The notes under the pieces were generated by a model. It made no database searches, was not told the origin of the DNA, and worked only from the letters and a program-made list of their open reading frames with translations. The translations under genes were made by a program, and so were the position numbers. DNA of 64,000 nt from the NCBI GenBank assembly GCA_050084985.1, contig JBITNC010000001.1:164796001-164860000 (forward strand), in the 5' to 3' direction. This document shows positions 56,521 through 64,000 of this stretch, piece by piece (positions within the stretch are counted from its first letter, which is position 1; each line of letters opens with the position of its first letter). The stretch is from Nageia nagi. Its lineage: Eukaryota > Pinophyta.

Positions 56521-57150
56521 ATGAGACCTCCAGTTCACAACTACTATACCAGATCTAGCACTAGGAGAGGGATGGCTTCGGCTAAGAAGAGTGGAAAGAT
56601 TCAACATGATGAAACCCTAGCCAAAGCCACTCAAGATGAGGATCGTAGGCCCTGGATGGATGACGTTCCAGATAGGGACACTTTTGGTGAAGAGAATGAG
56701 GTGGAAAGAGGCAGATCCACATTGGCCAGGAGAAGAAGCTCTACCACAGCTAGAGAATCTACACCAAAGAGGAGGTTCAATGAACTCATTTAGGCCATAC
56801 ATAATATGACGAGTGTGATGACCACCATGCAGAAGCAAATGACCGTCATCAATAAATTCGTTGGAGGCCAATAAGCTCCAAAAAGGCATGTGAGCCCTCC
56901 ACGTCCCACTCCAGATGAAGAACAGCCAAGGGAGGAGGATAGAATGGAGAAGGAGCCGAGTTTGAGGAGATCACACACCCTAAGAGATAGAGGGTCCACT
57001 CATCACGGATCCATTGGTCACTAAGAGCATGCATTTTTGAGGTACCATTATCACAAAGCTCTATAGGGAACTAACCCTCTCCTAGGGAGGTTCCTAGAAG
57101 AGGACGTTGGGAAGATAAGAGAGCAACCCATCATTCCCAAACCGTCCAAA
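56521..57150 (+). pseudogene. Gag N-terminal region, broken
   Basis: Opens MRPPVHNYYTRSSTRRGMAS, basic and Ser/Arg-rich (STLARRRSSTTARES), with a stop at 56791. The same frame continues as AIHNMTSVMTTMQKQMTVIN with an LPPRPTPDEEQPREED-like acidic stretch and further stops. The typical gypsy N-terminal pattern (short charged region before the gag core) supports the call, but no catalytic or fold motif is present. Confidence 0.55.
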
Positions 57151-57260
57151 CCCATGTTCGCCAAGAGATCCACCAATGAGGTAAAGAATTGGATCCCTAA
57201 TCCTCTTGAGTTGAATCAGATCTTTAGGGAGTCTTCCATGTTAGATCCAGGATTGAGGAG

Positions 57261-57580
57261 GGATATGAATTTCAAATGCTATCTGGAGATCTTGGGGTTA
57301 AAAGGAAGTAACTCTCATGGCACACACTCCCAAAGCAATTCATGGGGTGACAAGAGAGAATTGCAACAGAAGATCAACAAAATGCATGTGCCCATGTATG
57401 ATTACAAGAAGATGATGGAGGGATATGAATTTCAAATGCTATCTAGAGATCTTGGGGTTAAAGGGAAGTAGCTCTCATGGCACACACTCCCAAAGCAGTT
57501 CGTGAAGTGATAAGAGAGAATTATAGTAGAAGATCAACAAAATGCAAATGCCCATGTATGATGGCAAGAAGATAATGGCT
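57261..57580 (+). repeat. 160-bp tandem duplication within gag
   Basis: GGATATGAATTTCAAATGCT begins at both 57261 and 57421, and the two 160-base copies match with about ten differences. Since 160 is not a multiple of three, the duplication breaks the gag frame. Confidence 0.9.
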
Positions 57581-57598
57581 ATGGCTTGGCTCCATTAG

Positions 57599-58618
57599 TT
57601 GCAAACCTACTTCACCTTAAGTCCGAACATGTTGGAGGAGGATGCAATTCATTTTGCATCGTTGCATTTTGAGGGAGATGCCCTCGAATGGTGGCAGCAT
57701 GGAGTAGTCAGTCAGGATTACTCCCACATTTCCTCTTTTGATGAGTTTGCTCGAAGGTTAGTAAAGCGATTTGACAGGAAGAGGGAAAATGACTACTTCA
57801 GGGAGTTAACATATCTGAAATAGCAGGGCATGATGGATGAGTATGTTTCGGAGTTCCAGAAAATTGTAGTCATGAACCACAATATCTTCGGGGAGAGATT
57901 GATCTTCCTCTTTGTAGAAGGGTTGATGGAACCTTTGCAAGGAATGGTGAAGGTATCAATTCCGTGAACCTTTGATGATGCAATTAGGGCCGCGATGCCC
58001 CTCAAGGGAGGACAAATGCACAAGGGGTAGGCTACTTGAAATACGGTTGCAAAGAAAGAAGGGCCTAGCAGGTTCAAACTCTTTCCCCCTCTTCGAATAG
58101 GCCAATTAGACGCATCTACTAGGAGGAAATTGAGAGAAGGAAAATGCTTTTACTGCAAGAAGACATGGGAGCTAGGACACCGTTGCCAAGGCAAAGGACA
58201 TGTACACTACATTGAGGTGTTTTTGGATGGAGAGGAGGACGATTTGGATCTAGATCTTGGTATGGATATGTTGGACCAAGAGGCACCCAAGGCAAAGGCA
58301 TCATTGGGAAGCATGATTGCTTCACTTCATGCGATGAAAAAATACCTCACATTGAAGGTGGTCAGGCAGGCAAGTGGCCAAGATGTGGTCTTAATCAACC
58401 CTGGAGCCTCTTACAATTTCATTGATGAAGGCTTTGTGGAGAAGAAGGGCCTCAAGACCAAGGGGTTCGAAGGATTCAAAGTTTTCAATGCCAATGGGAA
58501 ACTCACTTTGGTAGACCAAATCGTGGAGAGATTTGGTGTGCGATTGCAAAGCTACACAGTGATAGAAGACTTCTATGTATATCCTTTGAAGGGACACCTC
58601 ACATCATCTTGGACGTGA
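57599..58618 (+). pseudogene. Gag core, zinc knuckle and protease, four stops
   Basis: One frame of 340 codons with in-frame stops at about 57821, 57964, 58027 and 58036. Gag core: YFTLSPNMLEEDAIHFASLH, FEGDALEWWQH, SFDEFARRLVKRF (Retrotrans_gag pattern AxxxLEGDALxWW...F...RF). Zinc knuckle CFYCKKTWELGHRC at about 58145-58186, the C-x2-C-x7-H-x-C form of plant gypsy gags. Protease: VVLINPGASYNFIDEGFVEK, where the catalytic Asp of LIDSGA is Asn. Compared with full gypsy polyproteins, everything after the protease is missing; only KWLFELGDIHTN (usual GxxWLxxLGxxxxN) is readable at 58618-58655. The product cannot be functional as shown. Confidence 0.85.
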
Positions 58619-58792
58619 AATGGCTATTTGAATTGGGTGACATTCACACCAAATCTCGCCATGAGTTTTGATATTGATGGTAAGACCCACACTCTATAGG
58701 GAATCCAAGATGATTGCCCACATGTCACCAACAAGAGATTGGAGGTGATTGAGCAATGCCATAAAGGGAAGAAGAAAGAGGATGAGCCCACG

Positions 58793-59312
58793 TTGGACAT
58801 GGAAGGGCCTTGGCACCAGACACTGAGCAATGATGAGCTCTCACACCCCACGTTGGGCCTAGAATGGCTTAAAAACCCAACGTTAGACATGGAGGAGTTT
58901 TGGTACCCAATGTTGGGCCTGGAGAGGTTTGGGTATCCAACTATGGATATAGGGAAGTCTTGGCATCCACGTTGGACCTAGAGAAGGTTGGGCATCCAAC
59001 ATTGGACATGAAGGAGTCTTGGCATCCCACGTTGGACTTGGACAAGGTTGGGCATCCCATGTTGGACTTGGAGAAGGTTGGGCATCCCACGTTGGACATA
59101 AGGGAGTCTTATCATCCCACATTAGAATTGAAAGGACTTAGGCACCCAATGATGGACACAAAAGAGTCTTGGCACTTCTGGTTGAGTATGGAGGGGCCAC
59201 AACACCTCACGATGGGCCTAGAAGGAGTCTAGCACCCTGCGTTGGATATGAAGGAAAATTGGAGCAACACGTTGGAAACAGGAGTTTGGCACCCAACATT
59301 GAGCTTGGGAAA
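58793..59312 (+). repeat. 30-bp minisatellite encoding a decapeptide
   Basis: About 17 units of 30 bases. In frame they read L-D-[ML]-[EK]-x-x-[WG]-[HY]-P-[TM], for example LDMKESWHPT, LDLDKVGHPM, LDLEKVGHPT, LDIRESYHPT. The upstream frame (from 58739, MEVIEQCHKGKKKEDEPT) enters the repeats; one missing C near 58967 (CATCCACG for CATCCCACG) shifts the frame, ending it at 58981. The rest is open in the frame of 58900-59232. Two sub-types alternate (SWHP and VGHP). The units share the core CCCACGTTGG with the LTR. Confidence 0.85.
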
Positions 59313-59734
59313 ACCTTTGCAACAGCTATGGAGCAAATGCTCCACCTTTATCCACTCATGCTTGCTCTTCTTGATGTTGTTGCAGGTACATCTCTCAGGA
59401 GTCTTCCACATGATCACTATCACAACTGGATGCCAAATATGGATGTATGCATCAACATTTCTACATACAATCTTGTGTCTTCTGAGCATTGTTGCACCAA
59501 AATGTTTGCAGGCATTTTTGTGCTTAATGTAGATTGCCAGAGGCAAATTAAACCTCAACAGCATATCAGAGTTTTTGCATGCAACGTTGATTCATGAAAA
59601 GGAACCTTGACATTTTACACATGGAAACTTATTGAAGTTGCATTCCACTTCAGTAGATTGCAGTTGACAAAGCCAAAGGATTCTTGGGACTTAATATTTT
59701 GCGGCAATCTACAATTGCTTGAGGGCAAGCAATT
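59313..59734 (+). other. Non-coding 3' part of the element
   Basis: No conserved domain; ORFs on both strands overlap. Leads into the polypurine tract. Confidence 0.5.
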
Positions 59735-59749
59735 TGAGAGGGGAGGCTT
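59735..59749 (+). promoter_or_regulatory. Polypurine tract
   Basis: GAGAGGGGAGGC just before the 3' LTR start TGTAATGCCCC; plus-strand priming site of reverse transcription. Confidence 0.85.
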
Positions 59750-60886
59750 TGTAATGCCCCTTTTTGTAAAATATAATTAATTATGGAATCCTACGGATTC
59801 CCTTTGTAAATATTTATTTATTTAATTATGCATTAGTTGTTAGTACTTGGGATATAAATTATAAAGGTCCGTTGGACCCCACTATGAGCCCCAAGTGGGA
59901 CGTCTTCCTCCCAAGCATAGGCTAGCATGATTTAATGTTATTTTATATACTTGGAGATCCCAAGAATTGATTGTGGAAATCCCAAGGCTTGTATAGCACC
60001 TAGATGTCACTTGAGCATGGATAAACACCTATTTGCCCCAATGTTGGATTTGGGAGCAATTGTACACATGCACCAGCCTTGGGGAGACTCCTAGACCCCC
60101 ACGTTGTCCCATGATGACTCCTAGACACCCATGCATGCCCTCTAGACCCACATTGAGCATGTGAAGGGTCTAAATACCCATGTTGTGCTTGGATTGATGC
60201 CTAGGCACCTTCGTTGGGCTTTGTGAGGCTTCTACGAAGCCAACATTGGAATAGGAAGGTTGGGTGATGACTTTGAGGTGAGATCCAAATCTAGTGTGAG
60301 CTATATTAGGTATTGGAGCATCATTGCTATCGTCCAGTGGACATAATTCTTGGCGCAATGTCAAGCAATCTCCCTAGGTGCAGCATCTAGGAGGGTTAAC
60401 AGGTTGAGGGATCTTGCTAATCTATGGATAAGGTGTAGCATCTTAGTCCATTCGGTGGTATTTTGAGGTCACACTTCTACCTTCAGTGGTTCCCATGCGT
60501 GGGAGTTCTACAGCAGAGCATCTAGAATTGAGGGAGTAAGGCTTTCCCATCTGTGTACCAGCAGTGATCACATTTGTATGTTCTTTGTGCCTTAGTTGGC
60601 TCCTTAAAGGCCAACATTGAGCCTTGTGGGCTTGGTATTGTATCATTTGTCATTCTTCATCATTAATACAACCGTGGGCATCTTGGATCTCAATATTGTC
60701 TCTACGTTTGGTGTGTATGCTTCCATTCTTGCAACGTTGGGTTACTTTATGCATTTATGCTTGTATACGTGAGACGAACGCATTGAGGGGTTGTTTTTGC
60801 TTGGATTTGATGCTTTAGTCTAGACATGGGTGTATATTTGCTTGTTTTTGGTTATTTGCACTTGAGTTTGTATTTGGGATCTTACA
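59750..60886 (+). repeat. 3' LTR of the gag-protease element
   Basis: TGTAATGCCCC...GGGATCTTACA, 1137 bases. It lacks about 30 bases present in the 5' LTR near 55905-55940 and differs by many single substitutions, often C/T or G/A. Confidence 0.9.
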
Positions 60887-60891
60887 AAGGT
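60887..60891 (+). repeat. Target site duplication AAGGT, right
   Basis: Exact copy of 55315-55319. Confidence 0.9.
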
Positions 60892-61552
60892 TTAAAGCCT
60901 CATTAGAACACTTATAAATATCCATATTAATATCCAATACAAGATAGATGATGAAGACTAGAAATAATCATATCAACATCTACTATGAATATGACAAAAT
61001 ATTATAATCACATCTGAAATCACCAAACTCAACTATGGAATGACATATGATCTTTTCAATGCCTCATATGAATATGCAAAGGAGATGCACATATCAATAG
61101 GGGTTTCCAGTTGAGGGGTTTAAAATTCCCTCTACAATATTTTATTTTTCACTATTAATTGGTATTTTTCTTTTATTTTGCATTTTTGCATGCCTAGGTC
61201 ATGGGAATGCTTACATGTCCTCGAGATGGGTGTGATCAGATGTTCTGTAGGTGCCTACACATCCTTGATAAGTTGGAGATGACATTTCAATATACCCCAA
61301 CATAGCAAAAATGTTTATATGACCATTGTCCTCACCTCAAAACTTGAACTATTTAGATGTATAAAATGCCCCAAAACCATTTCGGGATAGTCAAAAATTC
61401 TTAAAAAAGGGGGAACTTTCTCCATTTTTTTTTGCTGAAATATTCTCCAAGTATAGTATTAAAAAAATAATAATGCGAGTACTAGAGACCCAAAGGTAGT
61501 AGGGCATTTGTGAAGGGAGTTATGCAAGGCCTCAGGAATGTGGTTGAATGTA
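60892..61552. other. No recognisable gene
   Basis: AT-rich spacer with no motif. Possibly decayed gypsy pol upstream of the integrase relic. Confidence 0.35.
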
Positions 61553-62060
61553 AGTAGTCAAGAGCATCCACGAACATATGGTCAAATTGAGAGGGTTGAT
61601 GAAGTGAAGAAAGACATGTCGAGAGCACTTATTGCTCCTAGGCAACATTTGTAAGAAGAAAGACATCTATTTGTGTGTTTTTCATACAACCATAGTAAGC
61701 ACTCAGCTATTGGAATGACTCAATTTGGAGCAATGTTTGTCTAAGATCCACTTATTCCCAAAGAGATTGATTTGCAAAATTTCAAAGGAAAAACCCAAGT
61801 CTCTTAGGGATGATACTAAAGATGCAACAAGAATTGAATATTTGTAAAACAATATTGAGAGAGCACATGCAAGAGCTAAATTGTATCATGACCAATGTCA
61901 TTCTTCACAAACTTATGAGATGGAGGATCAATGATACTTAAGATTCAAACCAAACATATCTCTATCTATTTCAAATTATTGAGAACATAAATGATGCTTC
62001 ATATAGATCAAAGTTTCAGAGGTTAATCATAAAGGTTTTCAGGAGGACGGAAGGGGGACA
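61553..62060 (+). pseudogene. Gypsy integrase C-terminal relic
   Basis: Reads HPRTYGQIERVDEVKKDMSR (usual YHPQTDGQTERVN, with the catalytic Glu kept), then FVCFSYNHSKHSAIGMTQFG (usual FAYNxSxHxSxGMSPF), and later IERAHARAKLYHDQCHSSQT and YLRFKPNIS. This is the order from the end of the integrase core to its C-terminal domain. Many stops and frameshifts. No LTR was matched to it, and the neighbouring gag-protease element is separated by its own target duplication, so it is not part of that element. Confidence 0.75.
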
Positions 62061-62321
62061 ATTATCCTAATGCCTTAGGGTATAATGGTATTTGAAAATG
62101 AAATTTTATATAATATTATATGACCCACAAAAGTAATAGAAGAAACAATGACATTTTTTTTCCCATGAAGGACATGAAAGGACATAACAGTAATTGGAGG
62201 AGTTATCTTCTCCCAAAGAAAACAAAGCTAGGAAATCTCTCCATGAAGAAAAAATCCTAAGAACTATTGAACAGGTACTTTCGATAGTTTGTAGAATTTT
62301 TTTCAGATCTATTTGTGTTAT

Positions 62322-63180
62322 ATATTAAAAAGAAAGAAAATATATTAATGTCCATGGGTGACCAAGAGCGAACAATGGGATTGTGAGGTACAAATGTCTT
62401 AAACAACATGTAGGGCCCTAGATGGCCCTCACTAGAAGCAAACTACGAAAACAATACAAAAATGTAATAGAGTGACTTAGCCCTAAAAAGGAGTACATAA
62501 TTGAAAAATAAAACAAATTAGTCAGGGTTAGTCAGAGGGAGGACTCTCATCTAAACAACTTGACTAGGCTCCCCTTGGGCTATGTTAACTGTTCTCGCAT
62601 TGGTGTTGCTAGAGCTAAAGAGGATATGATTCACTAAGACCGTAGAGGAATAGGGTTGGCACACACTTACTGTTTGGTGTGTCAAGTAAGTGGAAGAGGG
62701 TCATATCTCCTCTTCCTACGAGCGACCTCCTCCGACGAAGCTTGAAAGAATGAAATAATTAGGCAATCACTTGTTGGGTGTTGGACGTTAGATAAGAGAT
62801 TTTTCTTGAGAATGAATGCCTCTCTAAGGTAGAGTGCCATACAATGCTAATTTGGGTATTGAAAGAAGATCGAGATCGAGCTGTGGGAGTCTTGAAAAAA
62901 ATAGTGGTATTGTCCCCGAATCTCATAATAAATAAACTAAGCACTTGAATATGAAATTGTCCTCAATCTTTGACTATACTGAGCACAATCGACAAACTTG
63001 ATGCTCATGTACTAAATGGTGATTAGTATCGATCTGTAGCTGGTAGAAGCAAACTTTGAACCATCCAAGGAACATCCCCATGCCAAGAGGGAGGTGTAAA
63101 TTGATATATCCAGGTGGACCTATCAACCCTCTATCAATCTATAAGAAGTGATGGGAGTATTGTAACAGCTTGGGTGTGAG
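62322..63180 (-). pseudogene. LINE-4, 5'-truncated
   Basis: On the minus strand: IDRGLIGPPGYINLHLPLG, HEHQVCRLCSV with KIEDNFIFKC, and LERHSFSRKIS. These are the same C-terminal blocks as LINE-2. The 3' end GACATTAATATATTTTC and an A/G-rich (GAAA)n tail on the plus strand sit at 62322-62350. Several stops. Right edge approximate. Confidence 0.7.
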
Positions 63181-64000
63181 GGTATGTTGGGGAGCGACCC
63201 AAGTGTATTAAATATATACCTTGTAAGTTGCATCTCTAATCGATGTCAATGTGTCATTTGGGTGTCTATGGTTTCTTTGAATAGATATGGTCATAGTTTT
63301 TTGAACTTAATGAAATCGTACAAAAGATGGCCGATATTGTATCTAGGCGGTTGCATCTCTATTTGGAAAGGTAAGAATTCTTTCTTGGCCATACCTTGCT
63401 ACCAACTACTAAATGAAAGGATTAAGTTTGTAAACATGATTTATTGTACTGTTTTCATCATCCATATAGATACAATATTATCTTTATATAAAAACCTTAA
63501 TTGGTTTTCCTTATAAATTTAAATACATTTTATTATATGGCATAATTGTTCATGCATAGGACCCTTGATAAATTCTAGGTTGGCAACTCTAGGTTGGCAT
63601 GTGCTTGAGAAAAGGGGGAGATTAATAAGAAATTTTATAGTTGCAGGATGAAATGTCTTTTAAGTCACACTTACAAGTGCCTTTTAGCTAGTGTCCCTTA
63701 GAATTGGCCTCTTAATGACATCAAACTATATCATAATGCATTTGATTGGATTACATATGGATTTCCTTATACACTCATTGTAACATTAGTAGTAGATTAA
63801 ATTTTCAGATTTGTTCATGTAATTCTAAAATTTGTAGGAAAATAGGTGGTCAAGAATCCTAGGTAAGTTCAACAGCCATCATGGAAGGTGAATTGAAGTG
63901 TCACATGTCTTTTCCTTTATATGCATATTTTCGGATGTATTTTCCAATGTTTAAAGAGTTAACACAATATTGGTTTTCATAATCTCCATCCTAGCCTAAC
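63181..64000. other. No recognisable gene
   Basis: AT-rich. The ORF at 63184-63516 has no recognised motif; TTGCATCTCTA occurs twice (63229, 63351). Nothing further supported. Confidence 0.35.

Larger units (their letters stand above)
55320..60886 (+). mobile_element. Complete non-autonomous gypsy gag-protease element
   Basis: Two LTRs (55320-56486, 59750-60886), primer site at 56488, polypurine tract at 59735-59746 and exact 5-bp target copies AAGGT. The 3.26-kb interior codes only for a broken gag with zinc knuckle and protease-like end. It then has a decapeptide minisatellite and about 0.4 kb of non-coding sequence. No reverse transcriptase, RNase H or integrase is present, so it would need a helper element. 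By eye the first 190 bases of the LTRs differ at roughly one base in eleven, and one LTR has an indel of about 30 bases, so the insertion is not recent. Confidence 0.9.

Noticed and set aside
63184-63516. 110-codon ORF at the right edge
   Set aside because: No recognisable motif, AT-rich context and no splice or promoter evidence.
1-64000. tRNA, rRNA or snRNA genes
   Set aside because: No cloverleaf box pairs or rRNA core phrases were noticed. The tRNA-like matches at 49442 and 56488 are primer binding sites.

Overview
This is nuclear DNA of a land plant, probably a large-genome seed plant and plausibly a gymnosperm. The basis is the near absence of host genes, layers of decayed and nested retroelements, plant-type hAT and gypsy motifs, initiator tRNA-Met primer sites, and two exons of a CAAX-type membrane protease. 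The species cannot be read from the sequence. No bacterial operons, tRNA, rRNA or CRISPR arrays were seen.

Layout. 1-14171 is one very large LTR-like unit on the minus strand (member A), filled with a 2.08-kb tandem repeat and running off the left edge. 14172-18118 holds an LTR-like fragment, a gypsy protease relic and a hAT transposase relic. 18119-18752 carries two exons of a CAAX protease family gene. 19406-23255 holds two copia RNase H relics and a solo LTR with a perfect 5-bp target duplication. From about 23.26 to 41.83 kb lies one old LINE (LINE-1), split in order by a 3.7-kb hAT element with inverted ends and an 8-bp target duplication (23558-27271), an inverted-LTR composite around an acidic ORF (28413-33771), LTR member D (34217-39230, itself interrupted) and a solo LTR (39680-40844). 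LTR member E (42114-45692) and LINE-2 follow, then a hairpin array, a cytochrome P450 pseudogene, a small non-coding copia-type element (49237-52854) holding LINE-3 and a second hairpin array, a possible hAT derivative, another solo LTR, a full non-autonomous gypsy gag-protease element (55320-60886), a gypsy integrase relic and LINE-4.

Two LTR families dominate. Family 1 (starts TGTRACG, about 1.14-1.26 kb) has one full element and four solo copies; three of the solo copies have exact target duplications. Family 2 (plus-sense start TGTTGTGCCC, with a conserved double hairpin at that end) has U3 regions inflated by tandem repeats: a 2.08-kb repeat in A, a 50-bp hairpin repeat in C, and degenerate subrepeats in D and E. 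In all four the repeats lie upstream of a TATA-like box.

The most unusual signals are (1) two arrays of short hairpins, at 46991-47243 and 52129-52340, whose stems differ in sequence but stay complementary around a nearly constant loop; (2) the tandem 50-bp hairpins of LTR C with paired arm changes; (3) the giant U3 satellite; and (4) a 30-bp minisatellite read as a decapeptide repeat in the gag-protease element. Bases 6748-10003 look like a badly resolved consensus of the same tandem array and should not be trusted base by base.

No intact protein-coding host gene can be supported. All boundaries, repeats and relic assignments were found by eye.
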